Shown: positions 47,515-59,797 of the stretch, piece by piece
How positions within the stretch are numbered: the first letter of the stretch is position 1
How the letters are laid out: each line of letters opens with the position of its first letter
Source: Entonaema liquescens
Taxonomy: Eukaryota; Ascomycota; Sordariomycetes; Xylariales; Xylariaceae
Direction: 5' to 3'
Length of the DNA: 64,000 nucleotides
Assembly (NCBI GenBank): GCA_902805475.1
Contig: CADCSX010000023.1
Coordinates: 372,001 to 436,000, forward strand
Notes under the pieces: generated by a model
Database searches by the model: none
What the model was told of the DNA's origin: nothing
What the model saw: the letters and a program-made list of their open reading frames with translations, nothing else
Program-made: the position numbers and the translations under genes

Positions 47515-48918
47515 ATGATGTTTTCTATTCTCCCGTCATTCTTTATACGCTCAGGATATCGAGTGCTTGCGGCGATTTTGGTTATTCTAATACTCCAGCA
47601 GTATCTTTCCTTTCGCAAGCCCGTTTCCGTAAGCCCAATATATCCTGACCAGCAAGAAGATGTTCCATTAGCGTGCGACTCGTTAGAAGGACTCGATGAC
47701 CTTTTCGTAATTCTTAGAACAGGGGCTTCTGAGGCCCCTAAAAAACTTCCCGTTCATTTTTCGACTACTTTGCGCTGCGTTCCTCACTATGCCATCTATT
47801 CCGATTACGAGGAGGATATCGAAGGACACCATATCTACAATGCTTTAGACGAGATTAATCCCGAAATCATAAATACACATCCCGATTTCGAATACTATCG
47901 TCGCCTACAAGAGAAGGGCAGAGAGGCCTTTTCTTCAGAAGAACTTGCACAATGGAGCGCTGCCAAAATACAAACGGCGGGCGGGATAGTCCCGGCTGGA
48001 GGTTGGATAAGTGGAAGTTCCTCCCGTTGGCGGAGAAGGCCTATCGCGAGCGGCCTGATGCAAAATGGTATATCTTCATCGAGTCGGATACTTATATGCT
48101 CTGGCAAACTTTATTAGAATGGCTTTCTCATTTCAATCCTTCTGAGCCTCATTACCTGGGCATGCAGATGCAAATTGGCGACGTCATCTTTGCTTATGGC
48201 GGTGCGGGTTTCGCCATTTCCAACCCGGCGTTGAGTAAGGTCGTGGCGCATCGCAGAGAAAACCTCCAATCCTACGACGATCTTACCGGCTCTCACTGGG
48301 CTGGTGACTGTGTCTTAGGAAAAGCCTTGGACGATACGGGTGTAAAATTGCTCTGGTCTTTCCCGACTTTAGCTGGTGATCAGCCCGCCGATATGAATTT
48401 CAACTCGACATTCGGTGGATCAAATAAGAGGCCGTGGTGTTTCCACGCTGCAAGTTATCACCATCTTCCGCCAGCGGAATACCATAAACTATACGAATTC
48501 GAACAAGCTTGGAATAAAGAAGTGAGTTTAAATTAAGTTACCTGGTTAAGATCGGCCCCTGCTAACATTAGAGTTCTCGGTAGAACGGTTCGCGCCCACG
48601 TCATGGAGACGTATTTAGACATTATATTTTGCCTAATCTCTCGTCAAAGCTTAGCGACTGGGATAACGCATCAGACGATGACAAGGGCTCGGCCACGTCT
48701 TTTGACGAATGTCGCGGCATCTGTGAGAACCAACCTGATTGCATGCAATTCTCGTTCACGGAACAGTCCTGCAAAATTTCAACAGCGCTTATTCTAGGGC
48801 GTCAGACCCCCAAAGATGCCACCCGCGAGTGATGTCAGGGTGGATAATGGAGAGGGTCAAGGATTACCCCGAGCGGATGGACGCAGCTTGCGATCATACA
48901 AGTTGGATATTACCTTGA
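47515..48918 (+). pseudogene. GT31/fringe-like type II glycosyltransferase, two 1-nt deletions
   Basis: Exons are 47515-48521 and 48584-48918 (intron with branch gctaac, acceptor TAG), about 447 aa if restored. An N-terminal signal anchor (residues about 18-30, VLAAILVILILQQYL) indicates a type II Golgi protein. The stem is followed by LDDLFVILRTGASEAPKKLP, RCVPHYAIYSDYEEDIEGH, then LDKWKFLPLAEKAY, PDAKWYIFIESDTYM (the DxD-like metal site as ESD), GGAGFAISNPALSKVV and a C-terminal Cys-rich PAN-like part (DECRGICENQPDCMQFSF). Fungal members of this group are uncharacterised. Phase is lost at AAAA 47965-47968 and again at about 48829, where one G is missing before SGWIMERVKDY. Exon lengths are each one short of phase, confirming single-base losses. 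Confidence 0.8.
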
Positions 48919-49266
48919 ACATGATCCACGATGATATGCCGTTAAGTATACCAGCTTTCGACGCGATATAGGGTGTTGGAAACTCGTATATAACGACATT
49001 CGGCTGGGCTGTCTTGCGAGATCCCCACCACCAAACTAAACACGGGGCCGTTATAAAAGTCTGCTAGTGGCTCATTTGGTATGGCTACTGTAGATAAGGC
49101 GGAGTATGGAGTTTCATAGGGATATGTTGGACAGATCTTATGGTACAACGATTGCATCCGACGCTGACCTGGGAGATCCGATGTATACAGTGGGTATGTC
49201 TTTAGAATGTATATATAAATGGACACATGTGTATATTTGCGACTGTATAACTCTTTTTGAAGCTTC
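48919..49266. other. Intergenic, convergent genes
   Basis: 3' regions of the glycosyltransferase and the beta-mannosidase. Short open frames on both strands here are antisense to each other or to the mannosidase. Nothing recognised. Confidence 0.45.
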
Positions 49267-52072
49267 TCAGGAGGTGATTTTCGATACAAGACCGACTACT
49301 GATGTTGTCCAGCTCCCTTCCGAAGTAAATGCCGACACTTTCAATGAACCTTCCGGTGCACCAATATAGGTGTAGCGCAAAGAATCCAAAGCCGTCCCGG
49401 ATACCTCTACAATCTTCTCTTCACCTGGGACGAGATCGAACCCGTTATCGCTGAGTTTTACCTGACGAGTCTCTTCGAAGACAAATCCTTTTACAGGGCG
49501 ACCAGAGGATATGGCGACTTTGTTAGTAGATAGAGCCTTGAATTTCACGTCTCGATTTGAGAAATCCAAGTACTTCAGTGGTTGCGGCCATGCGGTGTCG
49601 GTCGCAATCACACGCTCATTCTCTTGGACAATAGCATGAATTATGTAGGGATCGTATTTCGTGGGGTCAAATGGCCGCGAAGTATCAGTTACCTGAGATG
49701 TTACTGCAAGGATAGCATGATCCTGTAGGACTTCCGTTGTGCTATTTGGCTGCGCCGATACAGTGGCGAGTTTCAAGGGGTGAACATCCCGGCCTGTTCG
49801 AACCGAAATGAATCTTATAGTTATCTCCAACCGGGCTGTTTCCTGTCGATTGCTCACAATCCAGAGATCGAATTTTGTGTCCCGGGCGGCCAAAGTGGGA
49901 TCGGCGTGACCTGCCGTCCATTCGTGATATGTTCGAGACACGCCCACAGCTAATGGCTTCAAGGCATTCGCGATTGCGTAAAAAGCCGGCTTCTTAACGA
50001 GATAATAGTCTACCACAGCCCAGCTCATTGTCGGCCAGCAGTCATTCAACTGCCATACCAACACACCTCCACACTTCCGGGCCCCGGGCTTGCCCCATTC
50101 CCGGCGCCACGTTTTGTATGCGAAATGCATTGTTTCCGCTTGGACAACTTGCGTCAGGTGTGTATATGATGGAAGATCATATTTCACCAAGAAGTTTTCT
50201 GCGACGTACGTAATCATGCGGCGTTCATGATCGATAGCTTTGTTGCGAAAGTCCATCGTCATAGATCCTGGGTGTTGCTGCTGCGGATCTTTGACCATGC
50301 TACGGATTGTTTCGAGGTGCGGATAGGCCTCCATTCCAAACTCGCTAATAAATCTACCAGAAAGTAGATGAGTCTCTTGGTATCTGTTCATTGCACCATG
50401 CCATACTTCATAATGTTAGCATGAGGGAGAACGATAGCGAGTGGATATCTACGACTTACTATTCCATTGATGAATGTCTCCTACTGTCTTGTCGGTAGTA
50501 TGTTTTCCGTCTCCCCATGGACTACTTGGGTGGTAGGTCATGAAAGGATCTTCTTCCTTAACGATCTTCGGTAACAGGTACTCGTATGTGTACCTAGCTG
50601 GGAAACTGGACTTCAGCCATGACTGAGGATCTTTGTCTCCTTCATAGTCGTAGTCAAGATGGTAGCGCTCCTGGACTTGATAGTCCTCGTTATTTCCGGC
50701 CCATATTACAATAGAGGGATGAGACCTGAGCCGGCGCAGATTTTGTCTTGCTTCTTTTTCAACAGATTCCAAGTAGGAGGGATACGTTGGATAACTGGCG
50801 CATGCGAATTGGAAGTCGTGCCACACAAGAACTCCTAGCTCGTCGCAAGCGTCAAAAAGAGTATCATCTTCATAAATCCCACCTATAATTGCTAGTTAGT
50901 GATACCATGCTGGATTCGCGATGCTAAGGTTTATATCTTACCACCCCAAATTCTAAGCATGTGCTGGTTCCCCTCTACCATGAGCTTTACCCAGTCACGG
51001 TATCGTTGCGCCGGAATTTGTGAAAGGAAACTGTCGGCAGGAATCCAGCACGATCCACCACTGAACACATCGATTCCGTTGATACGGAAGTAAAAAGACT
51101 TGCCGAACTCATCCTTCTCTTGGATCAACTCGCTTCTCCGGAAACCAATAAGTTTGGCCTTTTCATCACCTGCGATGGTTGCTTTTAGCTCGTAACGAAC
51201 TTGCTGGCCATAACCAAATGGGTACCATAACTCTGGGTTGTCAATCTGAAACTCTGTCTGAGCAAGTCCATCAGAGTCAACGGCGCATTCTTCTTTCCAA
51301 ACAGTCGCCTCCCCTGAAGATATTGAAAGTACGACTAACTTCCGACTTGCGCCTGCAACTTTGGCAAAGACGTGACCTGAACATTTCTTTAAGTCTTCAC
51401 TGACTTCATAATGAGTCCAGACATCGTCAATTCTCGAGATGTATTGTTCCAGGTAAACTGGCCGCCAAGGTCCAGCCGTCATTAGTATCGGGCCCCAATC
51501 CCAACCCCAGTTATATTGAGCCTTTCTTACAGCAACACGGCCAACTTCTGTTTGACGCACATAGAACGTGTGCTCGTGACTATGCTCTTCTACCAGCTGT
51601 CTGCCCCGCAACAAGGCCGAGTCAAACTTGATTTCGAGAGTGTTATCATCTCTTAGAAGGCTGGAGATCTCTACCCGATGAGATAAGAACATATTATCTG
51701 ATTTTAGGATTTTTTCGCCATTCAGAAGTACCGTTGCAAAGGTGTCAAGACCCTCGAAGACAACATCCGTGGTGAGTGGTTCGTCAGATGCAGGACGTAT
51801 AGGTTTCGGAAATTGAACCTTATATGTCCAGTCCTTCTCAGCAACCCATTGAACTGCTAATTCATTAAGGTCGTTGAATGGATCTGGGATTCTATACATG
51901 GGTTAGTTTTTCTTCCTGCAGTAAAGGAAAGGAGACCCTCGTACTTGTCGTTGGCTAGCAAGTCTATATGAACCTGGGTTGGAACTTTCTGTACCGGAAG
52001 CCAATTGTCTGAGGAGCTATCACTTTGCCGAAAAGTCCACCCCTTGTCGAGAATATACTTTGTAGAAGCCAT
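49267..52072 (-). CDS. Beta-mannosidase, GH2 (intracellular type B)
   Basis: Exons are 51945-52072, 50942-51891, 50460-50882 and 49267-50405. Introns are 53-59 bp and all phases agree; 879 aa. The enzyme removes terminal beta-1,4-linked mannose from manno-oligosaccharides and N-glycan cores. GH2 architecture is visible: N-terminal jelly-roll with VFEGLDTFATVLLNG and AQYNWGWDWGPILMTAGPWR, then the TIM barrel. The acid/base Glu is in WAGNNED (about residue 424) and the nucleophile in ISEFGMEAYP (about 522). VWQLNDCWPTMSW and the C-terminal Ig-like domain follow. There is no signal peptide (MASTKYILDKGWTF), matching the cytosolic MndB type rather than secreted MndA. It is divergently arranged with a Zn2Cys6 regulator 658 bp away. 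Confidence 0.95.
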
Positions 52073-52730
52073 TGTATAAGAGGTATGTTCGAATTTATTG
52101 GATGACACCTAGAATGACGAGGACTGGTTTGAATTTGGGGTGTACGCTGGCAGTTTAATAGAAGACCCTCCCTTCTGTACTAAGTTTCACAGATGCTCAA
52201 CGATTTCGGAGTACAAGTGATCAGAATACAAATGAAGCTCATAAAAAGGGGGGGGGGGGGATTGTCTATGACATCTCTGTCGCCAACCTGTTGTTACAAG
52301 ATGGTATTAGGACCCATTTTAAACGGACAACCCAATTATCCATATCGATATATAGGTAAGTAGAGATCAACACATATCAGAGCTCAATTTCACAGCTCGT
52401 AGCTACCGCCTGTGTACCTAACCTAACCTAAAAAACTAACCTAGGTACGTAGAAGTTCGGTGATTAGGAATGCTATTTCCGGCATACGGGAATTTAATTC
52501 TTCGTGCGGGGCGACTGGGGAAATTATCGGTTTGTTGCTATTACCTTTGTTCTTGCATGATAACCCTTCACTTAACCAAATATATTGAATTGGAGGCTTG
52601 TCTTATGCAGGGCTCCCACGATAACTCCACATCGTTGCCCAGGTCTTCCGGGGAATCTTACCTGATCACACCAAAAGTCCCTTCGATGAATGAGTGGTCA
52701 CAGATAAAGTGACTATGTCCCATTGCGTTG
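52073..52730. promoter_or_regulatory. Shared divergent promoter, mannosidase and Zn2Cys6 regulator
   Basis: A 658-bp intergenic region between divergent start codons. It holds a run of twelve G at about 52249-52260, repeated acctaac phrases near 52417-52442, and one match to the fungal carbon-repressor consensus SYGGRG (ctgggg at 52514-52519). No other gene fits. Co-regulation of the two genes is plausible but not shown. Confidence 0.5.
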
Positions 52731-55134
52731 ATGTTCCACAATTTCAACAGCCACCAGACAACGAGCCCATCACCGCCGGCACCAGCTCGCCTTAATAAGT
52801 CGTGCTCGGAATGCACGAGGTACGTAACGTCATGGATCCCCCTTTTTGACTGCACCGTTGCTAACACTTGACTGGTTACTACTAGGCGAAAGGTTAAGTG
52901 TGATGGTGGCCATCCATGTAGGTAAGTAGTCGCATCACACATGTCTCATAGATCGTTAAGTATACCTACTAATACATATCATAGCTCTTGCACGTACTAC
53001 AAGGTTTCACATCTATGTAACTATCGCCAGCGGAATAAGAGAAATGCTGTGAGCAGAAGGTAGCGAACCCAATGCATGCTCTAAACTGAGCATTGCTTAT
53101 TATAAAACCCCCTAGGTTCTATAGATACATGTAACTTACACCGTCGGATTTAGTACCCTTGAGGAAGTGTCGGATCGCTTGAGGTCAAGAACGGAGATCC
53201 TTGAACGATTATTTCCTAACACGTCCATAGATGGGCTTATAGGCAAGAGTCGCGATGAACTGCTGGAAGTCCTTCGCGTGAACTCGGTGTCTAAAGGATC
53301 ATCGGTAGACTTAGTTAGCCGACCTGCTGAGTATGTCGAAGCAGCCGATGATTCTGCTCAGGTATCTGAAAACGGCGAGCCTGTAGCTGATCGGCAATGG
53401 GATGAGTCGAGTCATCAACCACCCGTCCTACAGGCCGGCGATGATATCAACGCTATAAATCTCGCAACTGATAAGCATCGCCGCTCTTATCTTGGGGTGA
53501 CTTCAATCAGTGCCATTCTTCGGGCAATATTCCGCCTGTGTCCCTCTGCGAAGCATCGCGTCGCTGAGCAAGCCAAGAGATGGTCCGAGAATCCTATCCA
53601 GCCTCAGCCTCAGCCCCAACCTCAATCTGTATCATTCATGAGCGGGGACTTGGGCTCGCATCTTCTAAAAGAGCAGCGATGTATCGACTTTTATTTCGAG
53701 CATATTCATCCAATCGTTCCTATGTTAGATGAAGAAGACTTCCGGAATTCTTACTCCATGAGGCATCGCAGAGATCCCGGCTGGCTTGGTTTGCTAAATA
53801 TGGTGATAACCCTTGGCTCTATTGCTTCCGGGAGTGATACTCTTCATGAACAATACTACGAACAGGCCCGGAATTTTATAGACCTTGATAGCTTCGGTGC
53901 TGGTAACTTGGAAAGCTTACAAGCTCTCTGTTTGCTGGGCGGGATCTACCTACATTATCGGAATGCCCCGAATATGGCCTATGCTGTCCTCGGTGCCGCA
54001 CACCGTGTTGCTATCGCTCTGGGGCTGCATAGGGAATCGAAAAATCGAAATTTAAATACTAATAAAACTCAGGAAGATACAACTCCACTCAAGCTGAGCC
54101 GAGCCGAAACAAAACGTAGGACGTGGTGGAGTTTATTCTGCCTCGATACTTGGGCAAGCATGACGCTAGGTCGTCCAACTTGTGGTAGATGGGATGGTAC
54201 GACGATGGACGCTTTATTTCCCAGCCTTCAGAGTGAAAATGATTACATTGCAATGTCAATATCTGCCAGCGTCGGGTTCTGTCTAACGTGCAACCGCATA
54301 CAGAATCGCTTTGCACGGCTTAGTCGATTTACAATCGCCGACGCAGCTTCTTACGATGAAGAGCTGCGAACGTGGTACAATGCTATACCTCCAGTGCTTC
54401 GGTCACCAGCAAACTCGCCATCGCGTCTCACTATCGCACGAGAGTTCAGTATGTGGCATTCAGGATTAATCTCGCCCCCTTTTATTCCGTCTTAGCAGAC
54501 CTGTGATTAAGTTGATAAGGAGATGTCGCTTAGATTACCTGTGCACTCGTTGAAGAAATACCTACTAACTTCGACTCTCATAGTGCGGAACCGTTACTTA
54601 AATATACGTTTAATCCTAATGCGATCTCAAATCTTGTACTTTACGCACAGCCGCATTCAAAAGGCTCAGCTCGCCGCTGAAGAACTGCAAATTATTGATA
54701 CCTGCCGAATCGTTGCGGCCGAAGCCATTGATTCGATAGCGCTCTACTGGACACCGAACAGGGTTCACGTCTGGAACTCGGCTTGGTACCTTTTCCAAGC
54801 CTGCATGATTCCTCTGCTATCCATCGTGATCGAGCAGTCGCGTCCTGATCCGAACATGGAGTCACTGGCTTCGGCTCGCGCAAGTTTGGTTAAAGCACTT
54901 GAAACCTTTTCCGAAATGAAACCATGGATGCGGGCTTCTGATAGGGCACCAGACATAGTCGCAGCGATATATGAAGCAATTACTGGCGAGGCCGAAGTTG
55001 CTGGGCGAACTCCATCTCAGGATGGCGATTCAAATTTCTTCGGCTGGTATGATGAACAGCTTACCGCTGAATTAGATTGGGGGTCTTTTCTAATGGATGA
55101 TGATCTCCAAGGAGCTTTCCTCACATCTCAATAA
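52731..55134 (+). CDS. Zn2Cys6 transcription factor, XlnR/AmyR/CLR-2-like class
   Basis: Five exons: 52731-52819, 52886-52921, 52985-53048, 53164-54448 and 54584-55134; 674 aa, all phases agree. The zinc cluster is spread over three short exons: CSECTRRKVKCDGGHPC, then RSCTYYKVSHLC, followed by NYRQRNKRN. The acceptor of the third intron (53049-53163) is the least certain. The fungal-specific regulatory domain (PF04082) runs from CIDFYFEHIHPIVPMLDEED through RRTWWSLFCLDTWASMTLGRP. The fourth intron has a textbook cctactaac branch point. The acidic C-terminus (FGWYDEQLTAELDWGSFL) resembles an activation region. Its class regulates plant polysaccharide use; with beta-mannosidase as divergent neighbour, mannan or cello-oligosaccharide response is a reasonable guess only. 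Confidence 0.88.
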
Positions 55135-55285
55135 GCCCATATTAAAGAGAATAGTGTATTGCCACAGTTGACTTGGCGACTCGACTACGCCATAATCTAA
55201 ATACAATTTAGGAGGTTCGAACACTTATTAATCTCGTGCCCCTATTCGATATTATCTTCATATCTTATTTTCATCAATTTCCTCT

Positions 55286-56933
55286 TTACAATTTTGACTG
55301 AACAATCCTCTCAACATCCTCGATACCTGAAGGCCCATCAAATAACCTTGATGCCAAAGCACTTGTATTGATCTATTATATCGTTAGCCCAAACAATTGG
55401 AAAAGGAATATTCCATGTAACTTACGTGCCGCGGGTTAAGCTCTGTTACATTCTTCACTCCAAGTAATCTCATCGCCGTTTCTGTCTCATCTGCTAGAAC
55501 TACTTCATACGTTAGCCATCGGTATTGGCTGCACATCCCCTAGCTACTTACTCTTGAGCACTCTCTCAACACCCTCTTCTCCCCCAACTGAAAGCCCGTA
55601 GAGAGCTGCTCGGCCGATCCCGACCCCCTTAGCTCCTAACGCTAGAGCCTTCACGACGTCCGTGCCGCGCTTGACACCCCCATCAACAAGAACATCAATG
55701 GCGTCGAAAACTTGCGGACAGAACTTTCTAATTTCTAGCAGAACTTGGATTGGCGGAGGTGCGGTATCAAGTGCCCTGCCGCCATGATTCGAAATGACAA
55801 TAGCTTTAACGGCAGGGAACAACGTCGCGGCGTATGCATCTTCATGTGTCTGAATTCCTTTCAGGACTATCGGCAAGCTCGTGTGTCTGCCCAGCCACTC
55901 TAACGTCTTTTGCCATGTTAGTCCCGACTCCGTCCCCCACGCTCGCGGCGGCGCCCCGCCAGCTGCCTCCGCCATCTTGAAGCGTTCATCCGCTTCACGT
56001 TTTCCGGGGAATGGTGCATCCAGCGTTAATACGATGAACTTGATCTGCGGGATTCTGCGTATTTGGGCCAACGTTCTTTCGGTCGCTGCGAGGTCCTTGA
56101 GCACGTATAGTTGCCACGCGAAGACTGCGTTAGGCCCAGCACTGACAATGTCCGGTGGCGACATCGAGGCGTTCTTACTGATAATCTGAAGCGCGTTGAA
56201 TTTGGAGCATGCACGAGCTATTCCGGCCTCGCCACTTGGGTGAGCTAGACGAGCCATGGCAGCTGGAGAAACATAGATTGGCATGCCTACCCTGTTGCCC
56301 AGGATCGATGTCTCTAGCGAGCACTCGGTGCAGTCCACAAAGACCCGCGGCCGCAGGAGAATAGAACGGTATATTTGGCCATTCGCTTCTTTTGTGATTT
56401 GGTCGTCAGTGGCAGAGACATAATATGATATTGCTTTTGGTGATAAACGTTTCATCGCGTATGATTCAATCTCAGCTACACTCAGCATCGATTCCAGTGG
56501 AGGCAACGTAGTTGATGAAGAATCCCCAAGCCCTAGTCGTGAATCCGGCTTGGCTGTTCCCGTCTTGGTGTTCTCAACAACATCACCTGGCTCGATTGTT
56601 CCTATCACTTGGTCTGGCGTGAGATATTCCTCCAGAATATCGACTGGATGGACAGCATCGAAAGCCGCTGAAGCATCTTGCCCTGCGTTCTTCAGCAAAA
56701 TACTCCTACCTCCTGGATGCATTGGAACGAATGAGGTGATCTTGTCATGTTAGATTAGTTTAGTGGTAAGAACCTAGATTCGAATAACTCACATCATATA
56801 TCTTCCCATGCAGGACCATCCAACAGCTATCTTCAGTCTTGTGATTACTCACTATAGGATATTAGCATGGGTTGTTAATAAGCCTTTAGTATAATAATCA
56901 TATACCTTCTGCCAATTTCCGTATTCGACCCAT
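55286..56933 (-). CDS. Flavocytochrome b2-type 2-hydroxyacid dehydrogenase
   Basis: Five exons: 56906-56933, 56793-56851, 55552-56740, 55426-55502 and 55286-55372; 479 aa, phases agree. The N-terminal cytochrome b5 domain includes DSCWMVLHGKIYDITSF and the heme-ligand HPGG at 37-40. It is followed by a linker and the FMN-dependent alpha-hydroxyacid dehydrogenase barrel: ISYYVSATDD, YVSPAAMARLAHPSGE, FIVLTLDAP, the catalytic ISNHGGRALD (about 350) and LVDGGVKRGTDVVKAL. The family oxidises L-lactate or L-mandelate and passes electrons to cytochrome c. No clear mitochondrial presequence is seen (MGRIRKLAEV), so it may be cytosolic. It is tail-to-tail with the regulator (150 bp apart) and divergent from the sugar transporter. 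Confidence 0.93.
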
Positions 56934-57643
56934 AGTAACCCAGTGTTAAAAGCTTCGGAGATTTAGTTAACAGTCGATGCGAAGATATTATATAGTTAGT
57001 GCAATCACAACACGATATTCCTGTGCCAACTAAAGATCAATTGGTCTCGAGTTTACTACGATGGCTTTAACGATTTCGTATGGCGACTAACTCAAGCTCC
57101 TTCGCTAAGTCCTATTCGTTCTTAAGAACACTAGCGTTCAGGGGTTAATGTTATCAATATTCAATTATTCAAGTACCGCAATAGCGTAGAGCGCGACTAA
57201 CTCTGTCGACGATGCGGACCTGACCGCTTGGTCGGTGGTATGTCCAACCATTTGCTATTTCAAGAAGGAGGATTTATATAATGCCGTATCCCACACTAAG
57301 AAGTCCCTGCCTTCGGCGCTTGCAGAGCCTAGACGTCAGGGAAATCAAATTCCCGAGGACCAATTACGTCTAGTCTAGAGTCGCAACATGGCCCCAAACT
57401 GAATAGTATCACTTGGCATCGCGTGGGAAATTTACACGCCCCACGGGGTCCCCGTGTTTTTGGGAGGCTTACCGGGGGGGTAAAGAGCCGGGGTTGATGG
57501 GTTTTCTCCGGGTTCCTCGCATCATGTGAAGCGCGCCGTATAAGATGATGTCTTTGTGCTGATAGGTTTTTTAAGTCTCTGTTTCTGATTTGTCCCTTCT
57601 GCTAAAAGAGCAAATTCTACTCCCGTCTACCGCCTCCTTAGCC
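56934..57643. other. Intergenic between divergent dehydrogenase and transporter
   Basis: 710 bp upstream of both genes. It becomes G/C-run rich at 57430-57520, where candidate carbon-repressor sites cluster. No gene. Confidence 0.5.
57439..57493. promoter_or_regulatory. Candidate CreA/Cre1 site cluster
   Basis: Three matches to the fungal carbon catabolite repressor consensus SYGGRG lie within 55 bp: ccccac at 57439-57444 (GTGGGG on the minus strand), ccgggg at 57472-57477 and ccgggg at 57488-57493. They lie 150-205 bp upstream of a sugar transporter ATG. The consensus is short, so chance matches are possible, but clustering upstream of a transporter supports function. Confidence 0.4.
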
Positions 57644-59651
57644 ATGGCGGACCAAGTTAGAGATACGCAGGCTTCTAAAGCGTCAGAAGTTCGCTTGAGC
57701 CATGATACAATAGATAAAAATGGCGGGTGCATTGATCTCAAGGATGACGATGGAATCGAACCTAGCCCAGAAACATATGCAGCCATTATGGCGACAAATA
57801 AACCGAATCCTCGTGGTCCTGGTTATATCAAACTTTATCTCTTAGCTGGAATGGTTTTCCTGTGCTCTACTATGAATGGCAGGTTGTCTTATCTTCTCAA
57901 TTCAAGACTTTGTGTTAATTATCCTAGGTTTTGACAGTTCGTTGATGGGCTCTGTTAATGTAAGCCGAAACTACTTCCCTAAGCTCTTTATCAGGAGACT
58001 TGCATAAAGCTTTCAGTCCTATTCCTAGTGAGCTACACTGACAATACTGGTAGGCTCTTCCGAATTATACCAGATATTTTGGGCTTCCGGTCAAAGGAAA
58101 TGCTTCAACTGGAATTGTGTTTGCTATTTTCCAAGTGAGCAATTCAGACAGTGACTATTATGATAGGGGCTAATTATCTTAGGTTGGTCAAATGTGCGGC
58201 GCTCTTTTCGTCTGGATGACAGATTGGTACGGGCGAACTTGGCATATATTTTTCGGCTGCCTTGGTGTCTGCATCGGTACCATTATCACGTCTCTATCTA
58301 CTAACCTACCAATGTTCATCGGAGGACGGTTTGTCCTTTCGTTCTTCGCAACGTGTGCGCATACGGCTGCTCCGCTCTATCTCGTAGAAATCTCTCCTGC
58401 TGCATATCGTGGAACCATCGCGGGGCTTATAATACTTTTACAACGTCGGTTCCATCTTGGCTACTTCTTCCGTCTACGCATGTCACCTTCATCTCGCAGA
58501 TCAGGGCGACCTCGACTGGCGGATCCCTTTATGGTTGCAGATGGTGTGTCCCGGGATAGTATTCCTTTTCATCAAATTCTTCCCTGAATCACCCAGGTAC
58601 CTTATTGCGAATGACCAACACGAAAAGGCCAGGGATATTATCACTACATATCATACTAATGGTGATCCCGACCATCCCCTTGTGGCTCTTCAGATGAAAG
58701 AGATGCTGGGAACAGTCCAAGGAACATCCAAAGCAACATGGAAGGATATTCTAGACCTCGGGGTTCTTGTTGAAACACGTTCAAGTAGGTATAGGCTAAT
58801 GCTGAACGTGGCATTTTCTTGGTTTGGACAATTCAGTGGAAACAAGTACGCCACCAGAGCATTGGGGATCAGATACAGGCACTAACTTATGGCTTTAGTA
58901 TCATCAGCTATTATCTTCCTATTATGCTAGACGGTATTGGTATTACTGATACCAATACAAAGTTGGTAAGTGATTATAAGATTGCTGATGTTACCTTTCT
59001 AAACACTGACTGTCTGCGATAGATTCTCAACATTGTATATTCCGTTGTAGGGTGGGTGTTCTCAATTACTGGAGCTCGTCTTCATGATATCGTAGGGCGC
59101 CGGAAAATGTTACTAGGCAGCACTCTAGGAATGATCATCTGTCTTGCTCTTGTAGCTGCTGGTGCCGCCGGCAAAGTCGAGTACGGCAACAGTTCTGCGG
59201 CTACAATGTCAATTGTGTTCATCTTTCTCTTCGGAGCTATCTTCGCCATTGGTCAGTCTAACTTATCAATCTTTGTAACTCGGCTTCTCACATGTGTCCA
59301 GGTTACACCCCAATGCAGCCCATTTATCCAGCCGAAGTCGTTTCAAACAAGATGCGAGCCAAGGCAATGGGAACCTTTAAACTGACCGCTGGGGCGGCTG
59401 GCTTCTTAAACACGTTCGTCGGTCCTATTGCGCTCAGCTCAATTGGCTATTGGTTTTATGTATTCTTCGTATTCTGGGATACCTTCGAGATGGCGTTTAT
59501 GTACTTCTTTTTCGTCGAGACTAAGGGGATGACTCTTGAAGAGTTGGACGCGATTTTCGAAGCGAAGAACCCGCGGAAAGCTAGTGTCGAGGCAAAGAAC
59601 ATTCAGAAGAAGATCATCAAGGAACGGGCGAGTGGTATCTCAGATGTGTAA
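57644..59651 (+). pseudogene. MFS sugar transporter (lactose permease-like), two 1-nt deletions
   Basis: Seven exons: 57644-57878, 57928-57959, 58054-58134, 58183-58845, 58899-58965, 59023-59251 and 59302-59651. It is 552 aa when restored, with about 12 transmembrane helices. Sugar-porter motifs are present: GFDSSLMGSVN, DWYGR between helices 2 and 3, PESPRYLI, GRRKM and the final FVETKGMTLEELD. Within exon 4 the frame slips at GGGG 58422-58425 and again at TTTT 58436-58439. One extra base in each run yields the expected helix-5 region and makes the exon length (663 versus 665) agree with phase. Intron 1 has a GC rather than GT donor at 57879-57880 (G|GCAGGT), or the donor is mutated. Probably imports hexoses or disaccharides across the plasma membrane. 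Confidence 0.85.
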
Positions 59652-59797
59652 ATAGAGCATATCCATCTTTGAAAAGTGAAGCCCGCGTTGCATTCAAGAA
59701 GACGTTATGAGCACGAAGTACGAGGCCCTTGAAGTTTAGCAATACCGTATATTAAGTCATTACTAATTACGGCTATAATAGGTACGTATATCTTGAC

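Noticed and set aside
48573..48640. Apparent third frameshift in the GT31-like gene
   Set aside because: Using acceptor TAG at 48581-48583 restores phase and yields HGDVFRHYILPNL, so no indel is needed there.
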